Shown: positions 8,024 through 17,185, counted from the stretch's first letter. The stretch: 64,000 nt of DNA from an uncultured Collinsella sp. (GCA_902493895.1 CABUQW010000006.1:21395-85394), one strand, 5' to 3'. The notes: generated by a model from the sequence alone, not told the origin. Translations and numbers: made by a program.

Positions 8024-8830
8024 CTACCAAACGCGTGCGATAGCGAGGCCATCGACTGCTGCGGCGCCGGCGCGCTTGAGTTCCGCCGAAGCCGCGGCCA
8101 TCGTCGCGCCCGTGGTAATGACATCATCGATGAGCAGCAGACGGCAACCGCGCACATCCTCGATCGTCTCGTACATGCCCCGGGCATGTTCCCGGCGCTC
8201 ATCGCGACCGAGCTCGCGCTGGTCACCATGACCGTATTTGACCAGGGCGTCCAGCAACGGCACACCCGAAAGATCGCAAAACGAGCGCGCGATTGCTTCC
8301 ATATGATCGAATCCACGCCGCCGAAACGCCGCCGCAGTCGCGGGCACAAATACCACCGCGTCGGCGCCGGACAGCACGCCGCCGTAACGATCGGGGGCTG
8401 CCGCCTGGGCATGCAAGGCGGTGTCGTAGAGTAGCTCCGCCAGATACGGTGCCAGACGGCGCTCGCCCGCATCCTTGTACGCCTTGATGATGCGCGGCAG
8501 CGGATGCGCATAGACGGCGCACGCCAGGCAGCGGTCGAGCGCCTCCGCCATTGCCGAGGACGTGCCCTCGACCGAACACTCAGTGCATAGCAAATCCCCA
8601 AACGGGGCGCCGCATCGGGTACAGCTATGGCACGGATCGATGAGCGCGAGCGATGCCAGACAATCCTGGCAGATCAGCGCACCGGAACGCTCGCAGCCGG
8701 CGCATCGCGTGGGCGACAACGCCTCAAGTGCCTCGTACGTCGCGCGCTCGGCAAGCGGTAGCAATTCATCCGCAAACGGTAGGACGCCTGCACCCTGCAA
8801 GCGAGTCAATACGTTCAGATGTCTCTTCAT
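8024..8830 (-). CDS. comF: ComF family phosphoribosyltransferase-like protein
   Basis: ComF-family proteins support DNA uptake in competent bacteria and carry a type I phosphoribosyltransferase fold. This 268-residue protein has the N-terminal zinc-finger pairs CAGCERSGALICQDC and CTRCGAPFGDLLCTEC (about residues 43-87). The PRPP-binding loop LLLIDDVITTGATM lies near residues 228-241, preceded by FVPATAAAFRRRGFDH. It is followed by the nuclease-like gene at 10 bases. Other transformation genes are not in the window, so a role in competence here is unproven. Its ribosome binding site lies inside a strong hairpin (see the site at 8834-8869). Confidence 0.9.
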   Translation of the reverse strand: MKRHLNVLTRLQGAGVLPFADELLPLAERATYEALEALSPTRCAGCERSGALICQDCLASLALIDPCHSCTRCGAPFGDLLCTECSVEGTSSAMAEALDRCLACAVYAHPLPRIIKAYKDAGERRLAPYLAELLYDTALHAQAAAPDRYGGVLSGADAVVFVPATAAAFRRRGFDHMEAIARSFCDLSGVPLLDALVKYGHGDQRELGRDERREHARGMYETIEDVRGCRLLLIDDVITTGATMAAASAELKRAGAAAVDGLAIARVW

Positions 8831-8833
8831 GAC

Positions 8834-8869
8834 ACAACCCTCCCTACGCGAAGGCGAAGGGAGGGTTGT
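8834..8869 (-). promoter_or_regulatory. hairpin sequestering the comF ribosome binding site
   Basis: A 12-base perfect stem (ACAACCCTCCCT with AGGGAGGGTTGT) on the minus strand closes a 12-base loop. The GGGAGGG that serves as Shine-Dalgarno for the ATG at 8830 forms the 3' arm, so folding would block translation. There is no T run, so termination is less likely. Confidence 0.65.
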
Positions 8870-8949
8870 CGGTGTAGAGCCATGTTACCCAGAGGCGCTG
8901 GGGACAGGCAGGTTAAATCCGTTTACGGGCGCTATTCGCCGGCAGGCGG

Positions 8950-10632
8950 TTACGGTGCAGACGGGGCGTGGGTCGAGCCCTCGCCACTATCCTGGCGCGG
9001 CTTGCGGGAACGGCGACGGCGACGGCGCTTTTGACCCTGGTCGGCCGAGCCCTCGCCACCGCGATCCTCGCGCGGCTCACGCTCGTCGCGAGCGGCGCCA
9101 CGTGAAGCCTTGGCAGCCGCTCCCCCGCCATCTCCGGGGCGACGGCGCGTGACCTTGACCTCGCCATCCGAGACCTGATCGGCCACGGAGGGCACAGAGG
9201 GCTTTTGCTGCGTGCCCGAGGAATGGCGACGACGCGGACGCGGGGTGCGCTCGTCATCGTTGCGCTGCTTGCCACCCTTGTCGGCAGGCGTATCGGAACC
9301 CGAACCACCCTTGGGGGCGGCACTGGCTTCGCGAGCGGCTGCGGCGCGGAAGGCGTCCTCGCGCTCCTCGCTCGACAAATGGCGGCGGCGACGGCGCGTG
9401 GGATTCATGCCACCGCCGCGATTCTGCTGCTGGGGTTGCTGAACCTCGCGCTCGCGAGAGGCGTTCTTGCCCGCGGCTGCAGCCTCGGTAGCATCGCCCG
9501 AGCCCGCGCGCTTGCGGCGGCGACGTCCACCGGCAGCCTCCTCGGCCTCGGGTGCCTCGGCCTTGCCGCGACCCTTACCGCGGCCGCGACCCTCGCCTTG
9601 GCTCTGACCGGCACGGGTATCGGCGTCCGCATCGCGGCGACGGCGCTTGGGCATCGTCGTCCCCGCCAGACGGTCGGCGCTCGACAGGCCATCGCCCACG
9701 TCGACGCCGTTCTCGCGGTCGAGCTCCATAAGCGCCAAGCGCATCTCGGGCGACTCGATACGCTCGAGCACATCGCGCGTCACGCAGTCGGGACGGCAGT
9801 TGCAGCCCTGCTCGGCGGCCTTCTTTTTGCAGCCCTCCGAGCACGTCATATCGGCCAGGTTGACCTTAAAGACTTTGCCGTTCTCCAGGCGCAGCACCAG
9901 CTGCTCACGCGGCGTGTCATATTCCTGAATACGCGCCTTGCCAAGCGGCGTATCGATGAGCGTCTTCTTTTTAGGCGCACGGCTCTTAAAGTCCTTGTAC
10001 GCCTCGAACTCATAGCGCAGGCAGCACATCAGGCGACCGCAGACGCCGCTAATCTTGGACGAGTTGAGCGGCAGGTCCTGCTCTTTTGCCATACGGATCG
10101 AAACCGGCTCAAACTGTCCGCCAAAGCGCGTGCAACAGAGCTCCTGGCCGCACTGGGCATAGCCGCCCACCAGGCGGGTCTCGTCGCGCACACCGATCTG
10201 GCGCATGTCGACGCGAATGTGCAGCGTCGAGGAGAGGTCCTTGACGAGCTGGCGGAAATCAACGCGCTCCTCGGCCGCAAAGTAGAACACGGCCTTCTCG
10301 CCGCCAAACAGGTACTCGACGCCCACCGGCTTCATCTCGAGGTCGAGCTCCTTGACCAGGCGGCGGAAATCAACCATGGCCTCGTCGCCCTGAATGGCCA
10401 GGTCGTCGGCAAGCTGCAGGTCGATGTCGCTCGCTACGCGCAGCACGGGCTTGAGCGGCTGGCCGATTTCGTCGAGCGGCACCTCGAAGGGATCGGCCGT
10501 GACCAGGCCGATCTCGGTTCCGCGCTCGGTAGAACAAATGGCATAATCAGCCTCGAGGATATCCAGATCCTGTGGGTCGAACCACAGGTCGCGCGAGGCG
10601 TAGGTAAACTTAACGGGTACGACTAACGGCAT
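8950..10632 (-). CDS. ricT: RicT-family PSP1 domain protein with long basic tail
   Basis: RicT (YaaT) homologues work with iron-sulfur partners to steer RNase Y activity in Firmicutes. Residues 1-270 form the PSP1 region, with the conserved cysteine clusters CGQELCCTRFGG and VCGRLMCCLRYE (about 162-210). A further Cys-rich stretch, CSEGCKKKAAEQGCNCRPDC, lies near 265-285. The remaining 220 residues are low-complexity, with repeated clusters of four to six arginines separated by Gly/Ala/Glu-rich linkers, an RNA-binding style absent from the Bacillus protein. Its start overlaps the end of holB by 10 bases, the same order as in Bacillus (tmk, holB, ricT). ATG at 10632 begins the expected MPLVVPVKF. 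Confidence 0.85.
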   Translation of the reverse strand: MPLVVPVKFTYASRDLWFDPQDLDILEADYAICSTERGTEIGLVTADPFEVPLDEIGQPLKPVLRVASDIDLQLADDLAIQGDEAMVDFRRLVKELDLEMKPVGVEYLFGGEKAVFYFAAEERVDFRQLVKDLSSTLHIRVDMRQIGVRDETRLVGGYAQCGQELCCTRFGGQFEPVSIRMAKEQDLPLNSSKISGVCGRLMCCLRYEFEAYKDFKSRAPKKKTLIDTPLGKARIQEYDTPREQLVLRLENGKVFKVNLADMTCSEGCKKKAAEQGCNCRPDCVTRDVLERIESPEMRLALMELDRENGVDVGDGLSSADRLAGTTMPKRRRRDADADTRAGQSQGEGRGRGKGRGKAEAPEAEEAAGGRRRRKRAGSGDATEAAAAGKNASREREVQQPQQQNRGGGMNPTRRRRRHLSSEEREDAFRAAAAREASAAPKGGSGSDTPADKGGKQRNDDERTPRPRRRHSSGTQQKPSVPSVADQVSDGEVKVTRRRPGDGGGAAAKASRGAARDEREPREDRGGEGSADQGQKRRRRRRSRKPRQDSGEGSTHAPSAP

Positions 10633-11750
10633 TTCAGTGCCTTCCTGATATCGAACAGCATGACCTCGATGGCCAGCTGGGGAGTAACGTTTCTGGCGAT
10701 GTTGCGCTCAGCGGTGGCAACCGCCTCGAGCGCCTGGGTGGCACCCGCAACATTCGTCGCCGCGGCAAGCCGCCCGATCGTGTCGCGCACGTCCTCGTTC
10801 ACAACGTCTGCCGCCTCATCCTGAAGCGTCAGCAGCACGTCACGCATGAGCGTCCGCGCGCTCGCCAGCGCTTCCATGATACCCGAACGCTCGCGCGCGT
10901 TGAGTTCGCGCTTGTTGCGGTCCTCAAGCTGCTTCAATGCTCCACGCGACAGGTAGTCGGCATTTTGCTCGAGCACCTTTTCCTGCGTGGACTTGACCTC
11001 GGCGAGCGGCGCCTTGACGGCGACGATGAGCGACTTGGCGCGACTGAGCACATCGGCCTCGTCGGCGGCGATGAGCGAGTCGATGGCACGGACCATCTGG
11101 CGACGGGCGTCCTGGCGCTCGGCGCTCTTGAGGAACTCGATACCACGCGTAGGGCTTCCCGCCACGGCGACGGCCATGCGACAACGCGCGATATCCTGGC
11201 CCGTCGCGCGGCTCACGGCCTGCGCGGCCACAGTGGGCGACACCAGCCGAAACGGCACGCACTGGCAGCGGCTCACAATGGTGGGCAGCATCACGTCGGC
11301 CGAGGTACCCAACAGGATGAACATGACGCCCTCGGGCGGCTCCTCGAGCGTTTTGAGCAGCGCGTTGGCGGTGTTGGCGCGCAGCTGCTCGGCACGGTCG
11401 ATGATGTAGACCTTTGCCTTGGCGCGGATGGGCGCCAGGGGCACGTCGTCGAGCAGCTCGCGGGTCTGCGCGATGAGGTAGCCCGTAGCGCTTTCGGGCG
11501 TGTAATAGTGCACGTCGGGATGCGTATGGCGGGCGACGCGCACGCAGCTGTCGCACGAGCCACAGCCGTCCCGCTCGCACAGGAATGCCTGGGCAAGCGC
11601 CCATGCGGCGTCAAGCTTACCGGCGCCGGGCGCGCCCAAGAACAGGTAGGCGTGCGATGCGCGGCCGCTTGCGATGGCGTTGGTCAAAAAGTCGCGCACG
11701 CGCTGTTGGGTGTCGAGCTTGGCCAGCAGGCTTGTCTGCGCGGGGGCCAT
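10623..11750 (-). CDS. holB: DNA polymerase III subunit delta prime
   Basis: Clamp-loader subunit that helps load the beta sliding clamp. It has 375 residues, with YLFLGAPGAGKLDAAWALAQ carrying a Walker A-like loop (about 38-45) and the zinc-binding cysteines CERDGCGSCDSC (about 57-68). The sensor region KVYIIDRAEQLRANTANALLKTLEEPP and the SRC motif (ISRCQCVPF form) follow. ATG at 11750 follows the tmk stop by one base, showing translational coupling; an upstream in-frame start at 11789 would lie inside tmk and is not needed. The 3' end overlaps ricT by 10 bases. Confidence 0.93.
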   Translation of the reverse strand: MAPAQTSLLAKLDTQQRVRDFLTNAIASGRASHAYLFLGAPGAGKLDAAWALAQAFLCERDGCGSCDSCVRVARHTHPDVHYYTPESATGYLIAQTRELLDDVPLAPIRAKAKVYIIDRAEQLRANTANALLKTLEEPPEGVMFILLGTSADVMLPTIVSRCQCVPFRLVSPTVAAQAVSRATGQDIARCRMAVAVAGSPTRGIEFLKSAERQDARRQMVRAIDSLIAADEADVLSRAKSLIVAVKAPLAEVKSTQEKVLEQNADYLSRGALKQLEDRNKRELNARERSGIMEALASARTLMRDVLLTLQDEAADVVNEDVRDTIGRLAAATNVAGATQALEAVATAERNIARNVTPQLAIEVMLFDIRKALKCR

Positions 11751-11751
11751 G

Positions 11752-12435
11752 TTACTCAGCCTCCTGGGCAAGCGCGGCGGCGACGGCATCTTGGGGAATG
11801 TCGAGACCGTACGCGCGAACCAGCTCGACCGTTTGCGTGAAGACGTCTGCGATCGACGCAGTGGCGTCGATGAGCTTTACGCGGTCTGGCTCCTCGGCAG
11901 CAATTGCGCAAAATCCCTGGTAGACACGCTCCTGGAAGGCCATGCCCTTGGCCTCCATGCGGTCTGCCGCACCACGGGCGGCCATGCGCAGCGCCGCCTG
12001 CTCGGGCGTGATGTGATAGACGAGCGTGAGCGCCGGATGCGTACCGGCGACAGCCAGGTTGTTGGCATCGCGCACCATCTGACGGTCGAGGCCATCGGCA
12101 AACGCCTGGTAGCAGGTCGTGGAATCGTAGAAACGGTCGCACAGGACCACCTTGCCGGCAGCGAGGGCAGGCGCGATGACTTCGTGCACCAGCTGGGCAC
12201 GCGCGGCCTCGTAGAGCAGCAGCTCGCAGGTGTCGCCCATCGCCGTATTGGCGGGGTCGAGCAGCAGGGCGCGAATCTTTTCGCTGATGGCGGTACCGCC
12301 CGGCTCGCGCAGGCTCACAACCTGGTAGCCAGCGAGTTCAAGAGCGCGGGCAAGCAGGCGCGCCTGCGTGGACTTGCCGGCACCGTCGACGCCCTCGAGC
12401 GTGATAAAGCTATGTTGAGCGGGCTCAAAAGCCAT
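11752..12435 (-). CDS. tmk: thymidylate kinase
   Basis: Phosphorylates dTMP to dTDP for DNA synthesis. The 227-residue protein has the P-loop FITLEGVDGAGKSTQARLLA (about 10-29), the DR-type LREPGGT motif (about 41-47) and CDRFYDSTTCYQ (about 103-114), with a Lid region near residue 150. It is slightly longer than E. coli Tmk and ends in an Ala-rich tail. It is the first gene of the tmk-holB-ricT run. The 200 bases upstream hold a palindromic repeat and the promoter of the divergent zinc-ribbon gene. Confidence 0.95.
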   Translation of the reverse strand: MAFEPAQHSFITLEGVDGAGKSTQARLLARALELAGYQVVSLREPGGTAISEKIRALLLDPANTAMGDTCELLLYEAARAQLVHEVIAPALAAGKVVLCDRFYDSTTCYQAFADGLDRQMVRDANNLAVAGTHPALTLVYHITPEQAALRMAARGAADRMEAKGMAFQERVYQGFCAIAAEEPDRVKLIDATASIADVFTQTVELVRAYGLDIPQDAVAAALAQEAE

Positions 12436-12542
12436 GGGCGCAGCCCCTTCCTACAAGGCGCGTAAATGCAGATATATCAACCAAGCCATGATACCCCAGT
12501 GCTCGGTGCGTCCCAAATCCCACCTAGCCAATGGCTACTCAG

Positions 12543-12607
12543 GCGGCAGTTAGGGACGTTCCTAAACTGCCGGCCGAAAAGGAACGTCCCCAACTGCCGG
12601 CTTTTTG
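12543..12607. repeat. palindromic repeat, GGGACGTTCC family, copy 1
   Basis: Two nested inverted halves: CGGCAGTTAGGGACGTTCC, then a central CGGCCG, then GGAACGTCCCCAACTGCCGG. A near-identical element lies at 13657-13714, on the other side of the zinc-ribbon gene. A -10-like TATAAT (12618-12623) for that gene begins 11 bases after this copy. Confidence 0.8.
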
Positions 12608-12660
12608 GGGTGCTGGGTATAATCGTCGTATTGCATTGAAATGTGGCGAAAGGAGTGGCA

Positions 12661-13638
12661 ATGTCTCGGTATTGCGCCTCGTGCGGCAAGCTTCTTGCAG
12701 ATAATGCCAAGTTCTGCACCTCGTGCGGTGCACCCGTTGAGCAAACAACCGCGAGCGATAGCCGGCCCGCTTTTGAGCAGACCGGTTCCCTCGATACGCC
12801 GCAAACCAAGGCGGACGACCCCCTCGCCTATCGCCCCGACCCCGCCGCAAGCCCCGCGGCCGTCGAGACCACGCAGCGCATGCCCGTCTCGAGCGGCTCG
12901 CCCCAACAACAGCCGGCTCCCGTATACGCGCCCGCTTCGCCACAGACCCCCGCTCCAAAAAAGAGCGGCACCGGGCCGCTTATCGCCGTTATCGTTGTGT
13001 TGGTGGCGATCATCATCGCCCTGGTCATCTTCTTTGCAATCAGACCGTTCGACAACGCCGCCACGCAGACGACTGCCGAGGTAGCTAAGCTGCACCATGA
13101 CGTCGACGACGATGACCTAAAGCCTCTCGGCGATCCCAACAGCCTGTACGACGATGATGACGACGAGGATGGCGGCGAAGCAACGCTCTCCGAGCAGAAC
13201 CTCTACCGCCGACTGAGCGAATACTACGACTTGCTCGAAGACCTCGACAACTACGTCCGTGGCTGCGCGCAGAACTTCAACGGCAGCTATCTGGAAGAGG
13301 ATCGAACCACCCGTCAAAATCTCGCCGACGTCGCCGAGCGCACGGAGGACACCATCGAGCAGTATTACGACATCGTCGAGGACCTAGACGTTCCGACGAG
13401 CTCCAAGAACTACAGCTCCTGGAAGGACATCATCGCCCTGTACGACGACCTGGATCACCGCATTGACGCAATCTGTGATGCCTGGGAGATCAGCCTGAAA
13501 TACGACAAGCCTGCGGACCACAAGAATGAGATTGTGGCGCCGCTGTCGCGCGACAACGTGGCGGGCACCAATGACAATAAGTATCGCCTAGACTTTGAGG
13601 AGCGCTATCCCGGCGCCAAACCCGTCGAAGTGAACTAG
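12661..13638 (+). CDS. zinc-ribbon single-pass membrane protein
   Basis: A 325-residue protein. It starts with a zinc ribbon (CASCGKLLADNAKFCTSCG, two CxxC knuckles, residues 5-23), then a Pro/Ala/Gln-rich linker. One transmembrane helix follows (about 106-128, PLIAVIVVLVAIIIALVIFF). After it come an acidic Asp-run segment and a helical domain rich in Tyr, Asp and Leu (YDLLEDLDNYV, TIEQYYDIVEDLDVP), presumably outside the cell. This architecture is common among Gram-positive zinc-ribbon membrane proteins of unknown role. AAAGGAG stands five bases before the ATG. The gene is transcribed alone and is framed by two copies of the same palindromic repeat. Confidence 0.8.
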   Translation: MSRYCASCGKLLADNAKFCTSCGAPVEQTTASDSRPAFEQTGSLDTPQTKADDPLAYRPDPAASPAAVETTQRMPVSSGSPQQQPAPVYAPASPQTPAPKKSGTGPLIAVIVVLVAIIIALVIFFAIRPFDNAATQTTAEVAKLHHDVDDDDLKPLGDPNSLYDDDDDEDGGEATLSEQNLYRRLSEYYDLLEDLDNYVRGCAQNFNGSYLEEDRTTRQNLADVAERTEDTIEQYYDIVEDLDVPTSSKNYSSWKDIIALYDDLDHRIDAICDAWEISLKYDKPADHKNEIVAPLSRDNVAGTNDNKYRLDFEERYPGAKPVEVN

Positions 13639-13656
13639 CGCTTTGTCGTTCCCGAG

Positions 13657-13714
13657 CCGGCAGTTAGGGGCGTTCCTAAACTGCCGGCAGAAAAGGAACG
13701 TCCCTAACTGCCGG
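13657..13714. repeat. palindromic repeat, GGGACGTTCC family, copy 2
   Basis: CCGGCAGTTAGGGGCGTTCC, central CGGCAG, then GGAACGTCCCTAACTGCCGG. It is the partner of 12543-12607 and starts 18 bases after the zinc-ribbon gene's stop. Confidence 0.8.
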
Positions 13715-13717
13715 ATA

Positions 13718-13755
13718 AAAAACGAGCGAGGATTTTGAGGTCCTCGCTCGTTTTT
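13718..13755. terminator. bidirectional terminator between the zinc-ribbon gene and topA
   Basis: A 15-base stem (AAAAACGAGCGAGGA with TCCTCGCTCGTTTTT) has A and T runs on both sides and serves two convergent genes. Confidence 0.9.
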
Positions 13756-13782
13756 GTTTTAGGTGATGTTTCGACCGTGCGG

Positions 13783-16392
13783 CTACTTGTCGGCAGCAGT
13801 CTTTTTGGTAGTCGACTTCTTGGCCGTCGTCTTTTTGGCGGTCGTCTTCTTGGCAGCAGTCTTCTTTGCCGCCGTCGTCTTCTTGGCCGCCGTCGTCTTC
13901 TTGGCCGTGCTCGCCTTAGTCGTGGTCTTGCGGCCGCGGGCGGGCTTCTTCTCCTTGGTCGGGCAGTCCATGTTGACGCAGATACGCCACGGGCCGCGCG
14001 CCGTGTTGACCACCACGATGGGGGCGCCGCACTCGGGGCAAGTCTCGCCCGTCGCCTCAAGCTTGCCGCGCGCCGGCAGCGGATAGCTCACGCCGCAATC
14101 GTCATAGTTGGTGCAGCGGATAAAGCGCTTGCCGCTCTTTTCGCTCTTGTGCGCGATCAGGTCGCCATGGCGTCCTGCCTCGGCGCACACCTTGCACTCG
14201 CCCACCTTAAGGTCGGGCTCGTAATTTGTGGGGCACGTGGGGTTCACGCAAATCTCGAAGGCCTTCTGGCGGAACGGCTGGCACTTAATGCGCGGCGCGC
14301 CGCACTCGGGGCACACGGCCGCCTCGCCCTCGAGCGGGCTTACCTTGACGCCGCTCGGCACCGGATAGGTCACGTCGCAGTCGGGCCAGCCCATGCAGCC
14401 AATGAAGCTGCCGCGGGTCTTGGCGCTCGTCTTCATAACCAGGTCCTTGCCGCACTTGGGGCAGGCGCCCACGCGCGCATCGGCTGTGACGGCGTCGCTG
14501 ATGGCGTCGCCCAGCTCCTGCGTGTGCTTGAGCAGCTCGTCGAGCACGCCGGCCAGCAGCGCGCGCGAGTGCGTCACAACATGCTCTTCGGTGTCCTCGC
14601 CGCGCTCCACACGGGTCATATCGCCATCGAGCTCGCTGGTCATATCGGGGCTCGTGATGCGCGGGGCAAACTGCGTCAGCGCGTCGATGATGGCGATACC
14701 CAGCTGGCTCGGCTCAACGGGATCATTTTTGAGATAGCGCACGGCGTACAAACGCTCGATGATGCTCGCACGCGTGGACTTGGTGCCCAGGCCGCGCTTC
14801 TCCATCTCCTGCACGAGCTTGCCCTGGCTGTAGCGCGCGGGCGGCTCGGTCTGTTTGGCCTCGAGCTTAATGTCGAACACGTCGACCGTATCACCCTGCT
14901 CCAGCGGCGGCATCTGCTCGTCGCGCTTAAGGCCGTACGGATAGGCCTCGCGGAAGCCAGGGGTCACGAGCACATCGCCCGAAGCCACGAACGGCTCACC
15001 GTTCACGTCGAGCTCGAGCTTGGTGTTCTCGATGGTCGCAGGACCCATAAGCGTCGCCAGGAAGCGGCGGGCGATGAGGTCGTAGAGCTTGCGTTGGCCG
15101 CCGTCGAGCGTGGACGGATCGCCCTCGCCCGTAGGATAGATAGGCGGGTGATCGGTGGTCTCGACCTTGCCGCGCGTGGGCTTCATGGGACCGGCGAGCA
15201 CCTTTTTGCACACGGGTGCCAGCGCCGGGTTGATCTTTGCCAGGTCGCTCACCACGGCGCCCAGATCGAGCGTCGCAGGGTACACGGTATTGTCGACACG
15301 CGGGTAGCTGATGAGACCGGCCATGTAGAGGGACTCGGCGATGCGCATCGTACGCGCAGGCGAGATACCCTCGGCCGCGGCGGCAGCCTGCAGCGAGGTC
15401 GTCGCAAACGGCGTGGGCGGCTGCTGCTTACGCGAGCGCTTGGTCACCGCGGCAACGGTCGCCGTCGCGACACCGTCGACGTGACCATACGCCGTCTCGG
15501 CAGCATCCTTGTCGGTAAAGCGCGCCGTCTTGTGCGCAATCTTAAAGCGGTCGTCCTCGGCGGCGCCCTGCGCGGCACCCATGCCGCGAATCTGCCAATA
15601 GTCCTCGGGCACAAACGCCATGCGCTCGCGCTCGCGCTCGACCACCAGGGCGAGCGTCGGCGTCTGCACGCGGCCGGCAGAGCGCACGTTACCAAAGCCG
15701 CCGAACTTGGCGAGCGTCAGATAGCGCGTGAGCACCGCGCCCCAAATGAGGTCGATGTGCTGGCGGCTCTCGCCGGCGTCGGCCAGGTTCTGGTCGAGTG
15801 AGACGAGATTATCGAAGGCGTGCGTGATCTCGGCCTTGGTAAACGAAGAGTATTGGGCGCGGGCAACCGGCAAGTCGGGCGCCACCTCACGCACCTTGTT
15901 GAGGGCGTCCGAACCGATCAGCTCGCCCTCGCGGTCAAAGTCCGTGGCGATGATGACGCTGTCGGACTTCTTAGCCAGGTTCTTGAGCGAACGAATGAGC
16001 TCCTTCTCGGCCGGTAGCTTAATGACGGGTGCCCAGGTGAGATAAGGCAGGCTCTCGAGCTTCCAGCCCTTAATGGAAATGCCGTCGGCAAGGAACGGCT
16101 TGCGCTTGGTGTCGTACGGCGGGCGGGCCAGGCCATCGGGCATATCGGCCGGCAGCATCTCACCGTCCTCGGTCACCGAATACCAACCCAGCTTTTTATC
16201 GAACAGCACGCTGTCGCAAAAATCGGGCGCAAGGATGTGACCGGCAAGACCGATCGTCACGCACTCCTCGCCCTTCCACTCAAAACGGTAGATGGCGGTG
16301 TTGTACACCTTGTCCTTTTTAGGCTTACCCGTGGACAGCCGCTCGGCGATCTGACGCGCGGCGTCGTTTTTCTCGGCGATGATGAGCTTCAA
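13783..16392 (-). CDS. topA: type IA DNA topoisomerase with four zinc ribbons and Lys-rich tail
   Basis: Relaxes negative supercoils by single-strand passage. The 869-residue protein starts with the TOPRIM domain (MKLIIAEKNDAARQIA; acidic triad region TDFDREGE near 150). The catalytic tyrosine sits in LISYPRVDN (about residue 361). After the core come four C4 zinc ribbons (CPKCGK, CPECGAPR, CKVC and CPECGAPI types, about 640-810). The last 55 residues are repeats of Lys, Thr and Ala like a histone H1 tail, typical of actinobacterial topoisomerases. In sequence style it is nearer the TopB/archaeal branch (YPRVDN instead of YMRTDS). It is followed by a bidirectional terminator and preceded 55 bases away by hypB. 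Confidence 0.9.
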   Translation of the reverse strand: MKLIIAEKNDAARQIAERLSTGKPKKDKVYNTAIYRFEWKGEECVTIGLAGHILAPDFCDSVLFDKKLGWYSVTEDGEMLPADMPDGLARPPYDTKRKPFLADGISIKGWKLESLPYLTWAPVIKLPAEKELIRSLKNLAKKSDSVIIATDFDREGELIGSDALNKVREVAPDLPVARAQYSSFTKAEITHAFDNLVSLDQNLADAGESRQHIDLIWGAVLTRYLTLAKFGGFGNVRSAGRVQTPTLALVVERERERMAFVPEDYWQIRGMGAAQGAAEDDRFKIAHKTARFTDKDAAETAYGHVDGVATATVAAVTKRSRKQQPPTPFATTSLQAAAAAEGISPARTMRIAESLYMAGLISYPRVDNTVYPATLDLGAVVSDLAKINPALAPVCKKVLAGPMKPTRGKVETTDHPPIYPTGEGDPSTLDGGQRKLYDLIARRFLATLMGPATIENTKLELDVNGEPFVASGDVLVTPGFREAYPYGLKRDEQMPPLEQGDTVDVFDIKLEAKQTEPPARYSQGKLVQEMEKRGLGTKSTRASIIERLYAVRYLKNDPVEPSQLGIAIIDALTQFAPRITSPDMTSELDGDMTRVERGEDTEEHVVTHSRALLAGVLDELLKHTQELGDAISDAVTADARVGACPKCGKDLVMKTSAKTRGSFIGCMGWPDCDVTYPVPSGVKVSPLEGEAAVCPECGAPRIKCQPFRQKAFEICVNPTCPTNYEPDLKVGECKVCAEAGRHGDLIAHKSEKSGKRFIRCTNYDDCGVSYPLPARGKLEATGETCPECGAPIVVVNTARGPWRICVNMDCPTKEKKPARGRKTTTKASTAKKTTAAKKTTAAKKTAAKKTTAKKTTAKKSTTKKTAADK

Positions 16393-16446
16393 AAGAGGCT
16401 CCTATCTCGTATCTCTGCGGCTACGCCCGCCCGTATGGCGGCCGAC

Positions 16447-17130
16447 TTACGCCCTTGCTTGCTCAATCTGCCCGATGAGCCAATCGCACCAGGCATCCAT
16501 GCCCTCGCCCTTGCGCGCGCTCACGGCAAACCGCGGCGCCTGCGGATTGAGGTCATCGAGTGTCTTAGTATACCTATCCATGTCAAAATCGAAAGCCGGG
16601 GCCACATCGACCTTGTTGAGCAGCTGCGCGCCGGCGTGTTGGAAGATGCCCGGGTACTTGATGGGCTTGTCGTCGCCCTCGGGCACAGAGAGGATCATGA
16701 TGGACAGGTTCTCACCCAGGTCAAAGTCGACCGGGCAGACCAGGTTGCCCACGTTTTCGATAAAGATGACGTCAATGTTTTCCAGACCCACAGCCTGGTC
16801 AAACGCGTCAACGGCCTCCATGATCATGTTGCCCTCGAGGTGACACAGGCCGCCCGTGTTGATCTGGATGGCAGGCATGCCGGCTTCCTTCATGGTGATG
16901 GCGTCGACGTCCGAGGCGATATCGCCCTCGATGACGGCGCAACGCAAGCCCGCCTTGTCGCGCAGGCGCTCGTTGGTGCCCAGAATCGTAGTGGTTTTGC
17001 CCGAGCCAGGGCTCGAAAGCACATTGATCACATAGGTGTTTGTCTCTTTAAATCGCTGACGTAGCTGATCTGCCAGGCGCTCGTTGCGCGACAGGATCGG
17101 CGACGCGATATCAATCGTTTTCTCAGCCAT
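16447..17130 (-). CDS. hypB: hydrogenase/urease nickel incorporation GTPase HypB
   Basis: HypB hydrolyses GTP to deliver nickel, with HypA, to [NiFe] hydrogenase precursors. The 227-residue protein has the P-loop VLSSPGSGKTT (about 37-47), the metal-site GGLCHLEGNM motif and the ENVGNLVCPVDFDLGE segment, with NKVD at the nucleotide end. It lacks the His-rich N-terminal nickel store found in some homologues. It follows hypA by 55 bases. No hydrogenase structural genes are in the window, so its client is elsewhere or unknown. Confidence 0.95.
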   Translation of the reverse strand: MAEKTIDIASPILSRNERLADQLRQRFKETNTYVINVLSSPGSGKTTTILGTNERLRDKAGLRCAVIEGDIASDVDAITMKEAGMPAIQINTGGLCHLEGNMIMEAVDAFDQAVGLENIDVIFIENVGNLVCPVDFDLGENLSIMILSVPEGDDKPIKYPGIFQHAGAQLLNKVDVAPAFDFDMDRYTKTLDDLNPQAPRFAVSARKGEGMDAWCDWLIGQIEQARA

Positions 17131-17185
17131 ACTTAGCGCTCCTTAATTTGGCCCCTTTATACCCCATCACCAGATGGCTAGCGGG

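Noticed and set aside
13735..15801. 688-codon plus-strand open frame opposite topA
   Set aside because: Shadow of topA; crosses a terminator hairpin.
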